From positions 1 to 64,000 of the forward strand of contig NZ_RHNX01000014.1 in assembly GCF_003946335.1 (NCBI RefSeq): a stretch of DNA of 64,000 nt, in the 5' to 3' direction. The DNA comes from Levilactobacillus fujinensis. Lineage in GTDB: Bacteria > Bacillota > Bacilli > Lactobacillales > Lactobacillaceae. Numbering within the stretch: position 1 is the first letter of the stretch; each line of letters opens with the position of its first letter. The notes under the pieces were generated by a model. It saw only the letters and a program-made list of their open reading frames with translations, had not been told where the DNA came from and ran no database searches. Made by a program: the position numbers and the translations under genes. Positions 52,306-62,106 of the stretch are shown piece after piece.

Positions 52306-52534
52306 TTATAATCCCTCGCTCACAGTATTCAATAAGTAGTCTAACCGTTTTTCCCAGGCTTGTCTAGCCAATTTATCGTCCCTACGTCCTTTGCCAACCA
52401 GTGTAGCACCCTGGCTTCCCCATGCGGTCAACAATGGCTTACTGAGGGCCTTACACAAACAAACCGGGGGTGTAAGTTGGCCGGCTATGGCTGCCATATT
52501 TAACTAATCTAATACCCCTTAGATCTTGACGCTG

Positions 52535-53569
52535 CTATTTCAAAGCTTCCTTCAAAGCAGCCATTTCATCGGTGTGCTGATCGAAGTAATTGACCAGCTG
52601 TTCGGCACTGTGCGTCTCCAAGAGCTCATGGATCTGAGCAATCGTGTTTTTAATGGTCCCGGCTTTAGATGAACCGTGTGTCTTAACGACTGGTGCCTTT
52701 AATCCGAGCAGAACGGCACCACCATATTGTGAGTAGTCCATGGCACTCTGAACGTTTTTGAAGACTGGTTTTAACATGGCTGCACCCAGCTTGCCACCGA
52801 GACCACCACTCATGATCTCGCCCTTGATTAGTTTCAACATGGACAAGGCAGTGCCTTCGATTGCCTTAAGCGTGGCATTCCCAGTGAAACCATCGGTAAC
52901 GACCACATCGGCAACCCCACGTAACAGATCCCGTGATTCTACATTACCCACAAAGTTAATGCTGTCCATGCCGGCCAAGGCGTCATGGATCGCACGGTGA
53001 TTTTGATCACCCTTATCGGCTTCGGTCCCGTTGTTTAGCAGCCCCACCCGTGGATTCTTCACGTTCATCAAGGACTGCGCATAATACTGCCCCATAACGG
53101 CGTACTGCACCACGTTGAATGGCTTCGTATCGGCATTGGCCCCCACGTCCAGCATGACAAAGCTCGATTGATCTGGCTTTTGTAAGACAGGCAGCGTCGT
53201 GGTCAGCCCAGGACGATCGATGCCCTTGATACGGCCAACAATCAGCAATCCTGCTGCCAACACGGCCCCGGAATTTCCAGCGGATAGGAAGGCATCCGCC
53301 TCTCCCTCACGAACGGCTGTTGCGGCCAATACGATACTGGATTGCTTCTTACGACGAATGGCCCGAACGGGTTCATCTTCCATCGTAATCACTTCTGGCG
53401 CGGGCATTACGGTGATACGCGTGGTATCGGTGAGCAAGGATGTTACCTTTTCTTCTTGTCCATACAGCAAAAACTCTAAGTCTGGGTAAGCATCACGTGC
53501 TAATTCCACACCCTTTACGACTTCGGTTGGGGCGTAATCGCCACCCATTGCGTCAACGGCAATTTTCAT
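52535..53569 (-). CDS. plsX: phosphate acyltransferase PlsX
   Basis: 344 aa. MKIAVDAMGGDYAPTEVVKG start and the VTDGFTGNATLKAIEG segment are hallmarks. Converts acyl-ACP to acyl-phosphate for PlsY. 16 bp after recG. Confidence 0.97.
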   Translation of the reverse strand: MKIAVDAMGGDYAPTEVVKGVELARDAYPDLEFLLYGQEEKVTSLLTDTTRITVMPAPEVITMEDEPVRAIRRKKQSSIVLAATAVREGEADAFLSAGNSGAVLAAGLLIVGRIKGIDRPGLTTTLPVLQKPDQSSFVMLDVGANADTKPFNVVQYAVMGQYYAQSLMNVKNPRVGLLNNGTEADKGDQNHRAIHDALAGMDSINFVGNVESRDLLRGVADVVVTDGFTGNATLKAIEGTALSMLKLIKGEIMSGGLGGKLGAAMLKPVFKNVQSAMDYSQYGGAVLLGLKAPVVKTHGSSKAGTIKNTIAQIHELLETHSAEQLVNYFDQHTDEMAALKEALK

Positions 53570-53585
53570 TAGTCTATCTCCTCAC

Positions 53586-55619
53586 TTAATCCATCGTAGT
53601 AGTTTGATGGGCGGTCGTCGTTAGGAAGGCGGCCAGCGCCAAGTTATCGTCTTTATCGGCCCAGTTTGGTGCGGCGACCGTTTCCTTTGCCGCCTGTTGA
53701 GCTGCACTCAAAACATTTAAATCAGCGACCGGATCCCCAACTTTGAAATCGGGCACACCGGACTGCTTTCTTCCCAGAATATCACCCGGACCTCGTAATT
53801 CCAAATCCTTTTGGGATAAAACAAAACCGTCGTTGGTATTGGTCATAGTGGTCATCCGTTCAATGGCCAACTGGTTTTTCGGGTCAGCCACTAGAATACA
53901 AGCGGAGGCTTTCTTCCCCCGACCGACCCGGCCCCGCAACTGGTGTAGCTGGGCCAAACCAAAGTGATCGGCGTCATAGATCATCATCAGTGTCGCATTG
54001 GGCACATCCACCCCAACTTCGATCACCGTCGTGGCTACCAGCACTTGAAATTCGTTGGCCTTGAAGGCGGCCATGATAGCGTTTTTTTCGTCATTTTTCA
54101 TCCGCCCGTGGAGCAATCCCACCTTGTAAGTCGGTTCAAATTCTTCTTTAAACCGTGCATAAATGGCTTCGGCATTCTTCATGTCGACGGCTTCAGACTC
54201 CTCAATCAGCGGCGTGACCACATAAGCCTGTGATCCACTGCTGAGTTCAGCCTTGACCTGTCGTAGTGTGGCATCCACTTGATTGCTACGAATCCAGGTC
54301 GTCCGAATCGGTTGCCGACCAGCTGGCAGTTCATTGATGACCGACACATCCATCTCACCATACGCGGTAATCGCTAGCGTCCGGGGAATCGGCGTCGCCG
54401 TCATCGCTAAGACATCGGGCTGTTGCCCCTTCTCGCGCAAGGCCTGCCGCTGATTGACCCCAAAACGGTGTTGTTCATCAATTACGGCGAGGCCGAGATG
54501 GTGATACGTCACTTCCGGTTGGATCAGTGCGTGTGTCCCAATCAACAGGTTCACTTCACCATTGGCAATCTGTGGCAGTAACGTCTTTCTTGCAGCTGGT
54601 TTGGTCGCACCGGTCAACAGTGCGACATTCACTGGAAAGCCATCGAACAGTTTCGCCAAGTTATTGGCATGCTGCTCGGCCAAAATTTCGGTCGGTGCCA
54701 TCAGAGCCGCCTGGGCCCCTGCCGTAATCGCCGCATACATCGCGATAGCCGCAACGACCGTTTTCCCACTTCCCACATCACCTTGTAAGAGGCGGTTCAT
54801 ATGAATTGGCCGCTTTAAGTCAAAACAGATTTCATTGACCACATGTTTCTGAGCAGTGGTCAACTCGTAAGGTAGTGAATCGATGAAGGCCTTGAGCTGG
54901 GCCAAATCGTAGGCAAACGCCTGACCGTGTAACGTGTGATCCTGTTGCTTTACAATTTGTAATCGCAATTCAAACAAGTAAAATTCTTCAAATTTGGCTG
55001 TGCGCCGAGCTGCTTGCGCTGCTGCATCGTTTGCGGGAAAATGCATGTCGTGAATCATCTGGTGACGGTGTAGTAATCTAAATTGCTCGCGTAAGGGCTC
55101 CGGAATCAAATCTACGATAACCGGTGCGTAGAGGTCATAGGCCGCCTGTACCAGCTTCTTTATGGTCGCCTGATGAATTTCTTTGTTCGCCGGATAGATT
55201 GATCCCATCGCGTTATCCGCGCTAGCCAGAATCTTCATCCCCGCCAAACTTTGTCGTTTAGCATCATAACGCCCATAAACAACTATTTCGGCGCCGACCT
55301 CTAGTTGGTCACGCAACCAGGGCTGATTAAAGAAGGTCACCGGAATAATGGTATGTTCGTCGAGCAACAGGCGAAAGTTCAGCCGGTTCTTTTTACGCCC
55401 AAAGCGAGTCAAAACGGGAGCTGCCGCAACGGTTCCTTTCAGTGTGACCTTCGCTTGATCCGTGAGTTCTTCCGGATCCTTGGCCTGCAGATTCTCATAG
55501 CGAAAGGGAAAGTATGTCAACAGGTCATTAACGTTATGAATATCCAGCTCGCTTAGCGCCTGTACCCGCTTGGGCCCAACCCCGGCCAATATTCCGACCG
55601 AATCACTCAAACTTGCCAT
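53586..55619 (-). CDS. recG: ATP-dependent DNA helicase RecG
   Basis: 677 aa. N-terminal wedge/OB region, then Walker A LLQGDVGSGKTVVA, DEQH box AVIDEQHRFG, TATPIPRT and the QLRGRVGRG motif VI. Remodels stalled forks. ATG 55619 follows AAGGAGGTGATCGTG; three upstream codons are excluded. Confidence 0.97.
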   Translation of the reverse strand: MASLSDSVGILAGVGPKRVQALSELDIHNVNDLLTYFPFRYENLQAKDPEELTDQAKVTLKGTVAAAPVLTRFGRKKNRLNFRLLLDEHTIIPVTFFNQPWLRDQLEVGAEIVVYGRYDAKRQSLAGMKILASADNAMGSIYPANKEIHQATIKKLVQAAYDLYAPVIVDLIPEPLREQFRLLHRHQMIHDMHFPANDAAAQAARRTAKFEEFYLFELRLQIVKQQDHTLHGQAFAYDLAQLKAFIDSLPYELTTAQKHVVNEICFDLKRPIHMNRLLQGDVGSGKTVVAAIAMYAAITAGAQAALMAPTEILAEQHANNLAKLFDGFPVNVALLTGATKPAARKTLLPQIANGEVNLLIGTHALIQPEVTYHHLGLAVIDEQHRFGVNQRQALREKGQQPDVLAMTATPIPRTLAITAYGEMDVSVINELPAGRQPIRTTWIRSNQVDATLRQVKAELSSGSQAYVVTPLIEESEAVDMKNAEAIYARFKEEFEPTYKVGLLHGRMKNDEKNAIMAAFKANEFQVLVATTVIEVGVDVPNATLMMIYDADHFGLAQLHQLRGRVGRGKKASACILVADPKNQLAIERMTTMTNTNDGFVLSQKDLELRGPGDILGRKQSGVPDFKVGDPVADLNVLSAAQQAAKETVAAPNWADKDDNLALAAFLTTTAHQTTTMD

Positions 55620-56051
55620 CACGATCACCTCCTTCTCAAATTTTTTTAATTAGTCCTAAAGTTATACGATGGCCTCATCGACTGACACTGACGTTCTGTG
55701 GCAACATGAGACGATACAAGCTGGCGGTTTATAACACCATCTATCATGGTAAAGCCAAATTGCCAGGAACATAGCCAGCCGTGAAAATGATATTCACTAA
55801 CGTTTCATCAGCTAGTTTACAACACGAGCAACTTTGAAGTCTTAGTGGGGCCTCAAGGCTGCGAGAAGACCGGTACACTTCCAAGGCGGAATCCCTGACA
55901 ACCGCAAGTCGCAGGACGAACCACATAGGTTTAACAAGCGAAGGGGCATGAGACAAAATGTCCCACACCCCTTCGTGTTGTCGTTACCACATACAACTGG
56001 GCTGTCAATGGCAGAAATGCCGCTCACGAGCCTATGCTTTAGGTAAATCGA
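55620..56051. other. 432-bp gap between recG and the FakA-like gene
   Basis: No gene seen. It holds a strong hairpin at 55945-55979 (GAAGGGGCATGAGACA with its near-complement TGTCCCACACCCCTTC), perhaps the end of the fakA transcript, and a short element-like motif GGCGGAATCCCTG near 55888. Confidence 0.5.
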
Positions 56052-57743
56052 CTATTCAACCGAAATCAGGAATGGGTAAACCGGTTGGTCCCCTTCGTGA
56101 ACTTCCGTTTCTAATTCATCATCTAATGCCAGGATGGCTTGTTGCAACTGATCCGCAACTTCAGCCGTCGTATCGGCACCATAAATAATCGTAACAATTT
56201 CGCTTTCGTCATCGAGCATGGTCTTCACCATGTCAACAGCCGTCTTCAACAGGTCGGCATCAGTCACTTTAATCGTCCCATCGACGATTCCCATGAAGTT
56301 ACCTTCCTTAATGTCAAAGCCGTCTAGTTGCGTATCCCGAATGGCATGCGTCACCTGACCACTCTTAACGGCAGACAAATTATCTTCCATAGCAGCCTGA
56401 TTGTCAACGAGTTCGGCATCCGGGTTATACCCGAGCATAGCGGTCATCCCTTGAGAAACCGTCGTGGCGTGCACAATCACAGTTGGCACATCAGCAACCT
56501 TAGCGGCTTGTTCGGCCGCCAAGAAGATGTTCTTGTTATTTGGTAAGACAATGGCCCGCTTAGCTTGGCTCTGATTGATTGCATCCACGATGTCTTGCGT
56601 ACTTGGATTCATGGTTTGACCACCATTGACCACGTGCGTCACACCGAGGCTCTTAAAGAGCGTAGCTAACCCGTCACCAGCAGTAATTGCAATGATTGCC
56701 GTGTCAGCAGGCTCTTCAGCGGTCGCAACGGCGCCGGCATCTGCAGCAGCCTCTTCATCATGTTCCATGATGGTTTCTTGCTGCATCCGCATGTTGTCGA
56801 CCTTAACCTTCGCCAGGTCACCGAATTCTTGACCCCAGGCAATCACTTTTCCAGGATGTTCCGTATGGACATGGACCTTGACGATTTCCTCATCATTGAC
56901 CACTAGTAAAGAATCACCCAGATTGGCCAAATACTTATAGAACGTATCGTAATCAAAATCGTGATCGACTTGTTTCCCACGGCCGATACGAACCATAATT
57001 TCGGTACAGTAACCGTACTTGATACTGTCTGGATCTAATTTACCTTGCACACTTTGGTGGTGTGCAGCGTCGATCATTTCATCCATTTCAGCATCATCTG
57101 GCTTGTAGTCGCCCTCTTCGGCAACACGGCCATTCAGAGAATCATTAAAGGATTCCAGCACAAAAGTCAACCCTTGACCACCAGAATCGACAACCCCGAC
57201 CTGCTTCAAGACTGGCAAGAGATCCGGTGTCGTCGCTAAAGCGGCCTTGGCTGCTTCATAGACAGCATCCATGACAGCTAAAACATCATCGGACTTCTTA
57301 GCCGTATTTAAGCCAGCCTGAGCACCCTCGCGAACTACGGTGAGGATAGTTCCTTCGGTGGGTTTCATAACGGCCTTATAGGCGGTCTCAGCACCAGCAG
57401 CGAAGCCATCGGCCAAATCTTGGGCATTTAAGGTTTCCTTATCCGCTAACTTCTTAGAAAAGCCCCGGAAGATCTGTGATAAAATGACACCGGAGTTTCC
57501 CCGTGCACCCATCAGTAAACCCTTGGCCAAAGCAGTTGCCAAAGTTCCAACGGCAGTGCTATCAGCATCCCGTTCGTACTTGGCCCCGCTCTGAAGTGAC
57601 AAGCTCATATTGGTTCCAGTATCCCCGTCTGGAACTGGGAACACATTCAGTGAGTTAATAAAATCAGCATTTTGGTTTAGCTTTTGCGAGGCGGCTTGGA
57701 CCATCTTACCAAACTCAAGATTAGTAATTTCTGTTACTTTCAA
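56052..57743 (-). CDS. fakA: DAK2 domain fatty acid kinase-like protein (YloV/FakA family)
   Basis: 563 aa. N-terminal DhaL-type kinase domain with the metal-binding VFPVPDGDTGTNMSLS, GARGNSGVILSQIFRGF and DSGGQGLTFVLE, then the middle and C-terminal FakA-like domains. Phosphorylates fatty acids held by a FakB/DegV protein for phospholipid synthesis; FakB is not in the window. It follows the Asp23-like gene closely. Confidence 0.9.
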   Translation of the reverse strand: MKVTEITNLEFGKMVQAASQKLNQNADFINSLNVFPVPDGDTGTNMSLSLQSGAKYERDADSTAVGTLATALAKGLLMGARGNSGVILSQIFRGFSKKLADKETLNAQDLADGFAAGAETAYKAVMKPTEGTILTVVREGAQAGLNTAKKSDDVLAVMDAVYEAAKAALATTPDLLPVLKQVGVVDSGGQGLTFVLESFNDSLNGRVAEEGDYKPDDAEMDEMIDAAHHQSVQGKLDPDSIKYGYCTEIMVRIGRGKQVDHDFDYDTFYKYLANLGDSLLVVNDEEIVKVHVHTEHPGKVIAWGQEFGDLAKVKVDNMRMQQETIMEHDEEAAADAGAVATAEEPADTAIIAITAGDGLATLFKSLGVTHVVNGGQTMNPSTQDIVDAINQSQAKRAIVLPNNKNIFLAAEQAAKVADVPTVIVHATTVSQGMTAMLGYNPDAELVDNQAAMEDNLSAVKSGQVTHAIRDTQLDGFDIKEGNFMGIVDGTIKVTDADLLKTAVDMVKTMLDDESEIVTIIYGADTTAEVADQLQQAILALDDELETEVHEGDQPVYPFLISVE

Positions 57744-57775
57744 CTAAGTATCCTCCTTGATTTCAGTACGTCTGG

Positions 57776-58138
57776 CTAATCAGCCAACACCCGCACCCCT
57801 TGAACAATGACGTTAACAGAGTTTGCAGCAACGCCTAACATTGTTTCTAGGTTATATTTGACTTTAGATTGAACGTTACGTGAAACTTCGGAAATTTTGG
57901 TTCCGTAACTAACGATCACGTAAACGTCGATAGCAACCCCATTTTCCTCTTGGCGAACAACCACACCACGCGCATAGTTTTCGCGACGCAAAATGTCATT
58001 GACGTTGTCCCGAATCTGATTCTTGCTTGCCATGCCCACGACACCATAATTATCAGTCGCGGCACCCCCAACTACGGTCGCAATCACTTCATTGGTAATA
58101 TCAATTGTTCCGTACTGAGTCTTAATCTTTACGGCCAT
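57776..58138 (-). CDS. Asp23/Gls24 family envelope stress protein (YloU type)
   Basis: 120 aa. MAVKIKTQYGTIDITNEVIA, DVYVIVSYGTKISEV and the C-terminal VNVIVQGVRV fit the family. AAGGAGG before ATG 58138; the longer frame upstream is non-coding. Partner of the DAK2 gene in most Bacillota. Confidence 0.93.
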   Translation of the reverse strand: MAVKIKTQYGTIDITNEVIATVVGGAATDNYGVVGMASKNQIRDNVNDILRRENYARGVVVRQEENGVAIDVYVIVSYGTKISEVSRNVQSKVKYNLETMLGVAANSVNVIVQGVRVLAD

Positions 58139-58278
58139 GGAAATAGCCTCCTTATCTGGAAATAGAATCTTAACAGAAATTAATCTTACCACAACCCACG
58201 CCAAAATAGAAATAGGAACTCCGAAATGCACGTCACGACGGTAAATAAGTGTCAAGTAAATTTCCTTGAAAGAAAACA

Positions 58279-58307
58279 TTGCGTTCCGCAAAAGAGTATG
58301 GTAAATT
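58279..58307 (+). promoter_or_regulatory. candidate rpmB promoter
   Basis: TTGCGT (58279-58284), 17-nt spacer, TAAATT (58302-58307), 63 nt before the start. Confidence 0.45.
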
Positions 58308-58370
58308 AGTCAGGTGAGTAAAAAGCACTGCTTTTTAAAAGTAATGAATCCATAAAGGAGGGTTTACGCC

Positions 58371-58556
58371 ATGGCAAAGGATTTTCTCAACGGCAAGCGG
58401 ACTCGTTTTGGTAACAAGCGTTCCCACGCTTTGAATTCAAGTCGTCGCGCTTGGAAGCCGAACTTACAAAAGGTTCGCATCTTAGTGGACGGTAAGCCGA
58501 AAAAGGTCTGGATTTCGGCTCGGACTTTGAAATCAGGTAAAGTAACCCGCGTCTAG
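58371..58556 (+). CDS. rpmB: 50S ribosomal protein L28
   Basis: 61 aa, typical length: [22 protein letters not shown] and a basic C-terminus. AAGGAGGG precedes the ATG and a strong terminator follows. Divergent from the asp23-like gene. Confidence 0.97.
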   Translation: MAKDFLNGKRTRFGNKRSHALNSSRRAWKPNLQKVRILVDGKPKKVWISARTLKSGKVTRV

Positions 58557-58579
58557 TTAACGACACGGTTATAAAAGAA

Positions 58580-58615
58580 AAGCACAACCAGTTTACTGGT
58601 TTGTGCCTTTTTTTT
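58580..58615 (+). terminator. rpmB terminator
   Basis: GCACAACCAG-TTTA-CTGGTTTGTGC followed by T8. Confidence 0.92.
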
Positions 58616-58863
58616 ACTCTTTTTTAGGCAGTTAAAGGCGCTGCTACTCTCTGCAGGGGAACCCTATCAGCTCATAATTTTTCATTGGCGGTCGCTCACC
58701 TACCCAGTTAACCCGCCCAGTTAAAGCATCATTACAACCAACAATATTATTTTACCAAATATGTCAGGAGTTCTGACACCTATACGGAAATAATACAAAC
58801 CAAGTCAATCGCCGATGCTTTATTCATTAAAAATGACCATTACCCCTCTCATTTTTATATAAT

Positions 58864-59075
58864 CTAAAAGTTGAAAGTTCCGTAACCCCAATAATGACTA
58901 TTGCGACGACGATACTGAAACTAAAATTAGGCGGCGTCGACCAATCATCCGCTTACCGACCACCAGATATGGGCTAAAACGGTGTAAATCGTGCGTTCAG
59001 CCTAGTATTCGTTTTCTTCGACCAGCGACGTTCCTCACAGCAGACGGAATCCCCGAAGGCCAGCAATCGCCCCTA
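58864..59075 (-). repeat. internally deleted, inverted relic of the TIR element
   Basis: Begins CTAAAAGTTGAAAG and follows the right end of the intact copy in reverse (TCCG-AACC, CGATACTG, CTAAAATTAGGC, CAGATATGGGCT) to about 59005. It then jumps to the left-half motif GTTCCTCACAGCAGACGGAATCCC. It lies just beside the intact copy in opposite orientation. Confidence 0.65.
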
Positions 59076-59156
59076 ACTAATACAATTAAATGTACAAAAA
59101 ATGAGCCTAGGGGCAATCCCAGACTCATTTGGTATCTCCGAATTTATATATCTTAA

Positions 59157-59777
59157 CTAAAGGTTGAAAGCCAAAATGTTTGCGTTACTCTTGCGAAAGT
59201 AGGGATTATTACGGCTAAATTAGTGAAAACAGCCGCACTCCGGCCGCCAGGGATTCCGCTTGCTGTGGGGAACGCTTCCAGCCAAAGGACGGGCTTCCAG
59301 CTCGCCTGAAAGCCGCCAAAATCAGGCGTCTCCCAGGTCGTCCCACGATGTAAGCCGGAAAAACCGCCGACTAACATCGTCGACACGACTAGCTGCATCC
59401 CTGGCCGCCTCCGGCTCTGATTGTGCAGATCAATTCCAATCACTGAATCCCAAGTGGTCGCTAAAGCTTAAGCATAATTCAATAGCGCTTCAAACGGCAT
59501 GATCCATGTTGCCTCAGACCAACTACGTCAGCCGAGAGGTCGGCAGATATGGGCTCAGGCGCGTCGTTCTACTTAGTCGGTAGGTGGGTTCCCTGCTGGC
59601 TTAGTAGAAAACCAAGCTTGTAGACTCGGTCTTTTCGAGGCTTCAAGTTGTGTTCGCACCGATCCAGCCCATATCTGCCGGCCGGTAAGGCGATAGTTGG
59701 ACAACGTTGCCTAATTTTAGACCCAGTATCGTTGTGACAACGGTCATAACGTGTGTTTCGGAACTTTCAACCTTCAG
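59157..59777 (+). mobile_element. intact non-autonomous TIR element, copy 2
   Basis: 621 bp bounded by CTAAAGGTTGAAAG and the complement of CTGAAGGTTGAAAG (one mismatch in 14). Flanks ATCTTAA (59150-59156) and ATCTTAG (59778-59784) look like a slightly eroded target duplication. No coding capacity beyond short noise frames. It contains the conserved nested hairpin at 59541-59680 (inner hairpin 59567-59609). The insertion sits 8 bp beyond the thiN stop, mirroring copy 1 after glpK. Confidence 0.8.
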
Positions 59778-59785
59778 ATCTTAGC

Positions 59786-60460
59786 TTATTCGTGCCGCGC
59801 TTCGTAGGTATCCTTACTCTGAATCACACAGAGCAACCCCGTATCGAAGCGAAATTCTCCGGATTCACCAACAAATTCATTGCTGGCAAAGGAGATTGGG
59901 TACGGAATCGGTTCGTCATGTAACGTATATTTTTCGTTGATGAGGGTCAAATGATCGATGGGTGTCAGCGGTACAAAAGCCAAATAATTCTTATCTGGTT
60001 CCTTTTGAACCGTGTAGTGCCCTGGCAGATAAAACGTAATCGTGTTTTGCTTATCAATCAGCCGTATCCGACCCGCATACCGCTTATACTGGGGGTCCAA
60101 CACCAAAAATAAATTGGCGAGGAAGTGATCTAATCGACCACCAGTTGCCCCGTAAATATCCACGTGTTCAGCGCCATAATCGGTCAGTGCAACCTTGACG
60201 GCCACCTGCGTGTCGGTAAAATCTTGGTCAGACTTCGAGCGAATATCTTTCACGTTGCGTCTTACCCGCTGTAATTCCGTTGCCTGCAGGGAATCAAAGT
60301 CTCCAACTGCAGCCACCGGTTGAATATTGTGATCGATCAGTCGTAACGTCCCTCGGTCAACGCCAATCCAGGGGCCAACGATTTTATTACCGACGAGTTC
60401 CTGCGGCCAGTTGGCCTTAGGTCCGCCCACTAATAGATTAAACGTTCCGCCCCGTGGCAT
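59786..60460 (-). CDS. thiN: thiamine pyrophosphokinase
   Basis: 224 aa. FNLLVGGPKANWP, WIGVDRGTLRLIDH, AVGDFDSL and the SDQDFTDTQVAVK and GATGGRLDHFLANLFLV segments define TPK. Makes thiamine diphosphate from thiamine and ATP. Its start overlaps the rpe stop by one base (TAATG). Confidence 0.95.
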   Translation of the reverse strand: MPRGGTFNLLVGGPKANWPQELVGNKIVGPWIGVDRGTLRLIDHNIQPVAAVGDFDSLQATELQRVRRNVKDIRSKSDQDFTDTQVAVKVALTDYGAEHVDIYGATGGRLDHFLANLFLVLDPQYKRYAGRIRLIDKQNTITFYLPGHYTVQKEPDKNYLAFVPLTPIDHLTLINEKYTLHDEPIPYPISFASNEFVGESGEFRFDTGLLCVIQSKDTYEARHE

Positions 60461-61113
60461 TATTTCGTAGCTTCCTTTAACGCGTTGATGCGGGCAACTG
60501 GGTCGTCTGAATTAAAGACGTATGACCCAGCAACGGCGACGGTAGCACCGGCGTTAGCACATTCCACAACGGTTTCATTGTTGACCCCACCATCGACTTC
60601 AATGTCGAAAGTGTAGCCCTTTTCCTTCTTGATAGCGTCCAGTTCAGCAATCTTAGCAACCGTGCTGTGCAGGAACTTTTGACCACCGAAACCAGGGTTA
60701 ACGGTCATCACTAAGACTTGCCCAACCATGTCCAAAACAGGCAGGATAGCTGAGACCGGTGTCCCTGGGTTAATGACAACTTCTGGCGTTGCACCGGCGT
60801 TTTGAATCATTTGTAAAGCCCGGTGAATGTGCGGCGTTGCTTCGACATGAACACCGATGATATCAGCACCGGCCTTGGCGAAGTCTTCAACGTAACGTTC
60901 TGGATTTTGAACCATCATGTGAACATCTAAGACCATCTTTGTTACGGGACGTAAAGCCTTAACGACCCCAGGTCCAAATGACAATGCTGGGACGAAAGCG
61001 CCGTCCATGATGTCAATGTGTAAGACTTCGGCTCCGGCCTTGTCGACCTTTTCAACGTCTGGCTGTAAATTGATGTAATCCGCACTTAAAATTGAAGGCG
61101 CTACTTTAATCAT
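60460..61113 (-). CDS. rpe: ribulose-phosphate 3-epimerase
   Basis: 217-aa TIM barrel: KVAPSILSADYINL, HIDIMDGAFVPALSFGP, VHMMVQNPERY, MTVNPGFGGQKF and EVDGGVNNE. Interconverts ribulose-5-P and xylulose-5-P, central to the phosphoketolase or pentose pathway. Confidence 0.97.
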   Translation of the reverse strand: MIKVAPSILSADYINLQPDVEKVDKAGAEVLHIDIMDGAFVPALSFGPGVVKALRPVTKMVLDVHMMVQNPERYVEDFAKAGADIIGVHVEATPHIHRALQMIQNAGATPEVVINPGTPVSAILPVLDMVGQVLVMTVNPGFGGQKFLHSTVAKIAELDAIKKEKGYTFDIEVDGGVNNETVVECANAGATVAVAGSYVFNSDDPVARINALKEATK

Positions 61114-61125
61114 AAAATCTATTCC

Positions 61126-62022
61126 TCATTTCTTTTTGTTATAAACTGGTTTTTGGTTCTTTAACAACGTGTCTAACTGCAAGTAGTTATCGTAGCGACT
61201 CTGCATAATTTTCCCATCAGCTAAACTGGTCTTAACGGCGCATCCGGGCTCATTGATGTGCACACAGCCCCGAAAACGGCAATCAGGTGCCAACCGAGCA
61301 AATTCAGGAAAGTACTGTGCAAGCTCACGATAGTCGATGGTTAGCGTATCATACGACGAGAATCCCGGCGTATCCGCCACCAGGCCACCCGCAATTGGCA
61401 TCAGACTCACCTTACGCGTCGTGTGTCGCCCACGATTTAACGCGGTCGAAATTTCTCCGGTCGCAAGTTCAAGGTCGGGTGCAATGTGATTCAGCAAGGT
61501 TGATTTCCCAGCCCCTGTTTGCCCCATGATCACCGATTCCTTGTTGGCAAGCGTTTCACGTAACTGATCTAACCCTGGTTTAGCAAAGGGCTCACGCGTC
61601 AATACGACTGGATAGCCGACCTGACGGTATCCCGCCGCTAACGTTTCGAACTCTTGATACCGTTCATCAGTAATCAAGTCGGTCTTGGTAAAGTAAATGA
61701 CCGGCGCAATATGACTGATTTCAAGCGCAATCAACTGACGATCCAGTAGGTTGGTCGAGAACTCTGGCGCCGCCACCGCCGTGACCACGATTCCCTGATC
61801 GATGTTGGCAACCGGTGGCCGAGTCAATGCATTGTCTCGTGGTTGAATCTCTAAGATATAGCCCTCTTTGGGTGACGAACTCTCAAAGGTTACCCGGTCC
61901 CCGACAAGTGGTGTAATTCGCCGCTTACGAAAATTTCCCCGAGCACGGGTTCGGTACATTTCACCGTCGCTAAAAACGTCATAAAATCCGCTCAACGACT
62001 GACGAATCTGTCCCTCTGACAT
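61126..62022 (-). CDS. rsgA: ribosome small subunit-dependent GTPase RsgA
   Basis: 298 aa. N-terminal OB-fold, circularly permuted GTPase with GQTGAGKSTLLN and DTPGFSSY, and a C-terminal zinc-binding region (CRFRGCVHINEPGCAVK). Late 30S assembly factor. AAAGGAGGTGCTGC precedes the ATG; a terminator separates it from the kinase gene. Confidence 0.97.
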   Translation of the reverse strand: MSEGQIRQSLSGFYDVFSDGEMYRTRARGNFRKRRITPLVGDRVTFESSSPKEGYILEIQPRDNALTRPPVANIDQGIVVTAVAAPEFSTNLLDRQLIALEISHIAPVIYFTKTDLITDERYQEFETLAAGYRQVGYPVVLTREPFAKPGLDQLRETLANKESVIMGQTGAGKSTLLNHIAPDLELATGEISTALNRGRHTTRKVSLMPIAGGLVADTPGFSSYDTLTIDYRELAQYFPEFARLAPDCRFRGCVHINEPGCAVKTSLADGKIMQSRYDNYLQLDTLLKNQKPVYNKKK

Positions 62023-62046
62023 GCAGCACCTCCTTTATATTTTAGC

Positions 62047-62090
62047 AAAAAAAGCTCAGTCCTCTTTTATTATAAAAGAACTGGGCTCTA
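62047..62090 (-). terminator. terminator between the Ser/Thr kinase gene and rsgA
   Basis: AGCCCAGTTCTTTTAT pairs with ATAAAAGAGGACTGAGCT, with T7 after on the minus strand. Confidence 0.8.
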
Positions 62091-62106
62091 AATGCAGGCT
62101 TTTTCA

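Noticed and set aside
52306-52497. 63-aa frame between plsX and acpP
   Set aside because: No ribosome site and no protein-like pattern; lies in a normal intergenic gap.
59153-59502. Frames of 80-96 aa inside element copy 2
   Set aside because: They are not kept in copy 1 and show no protein-like pattern, so the element appears non-coding.
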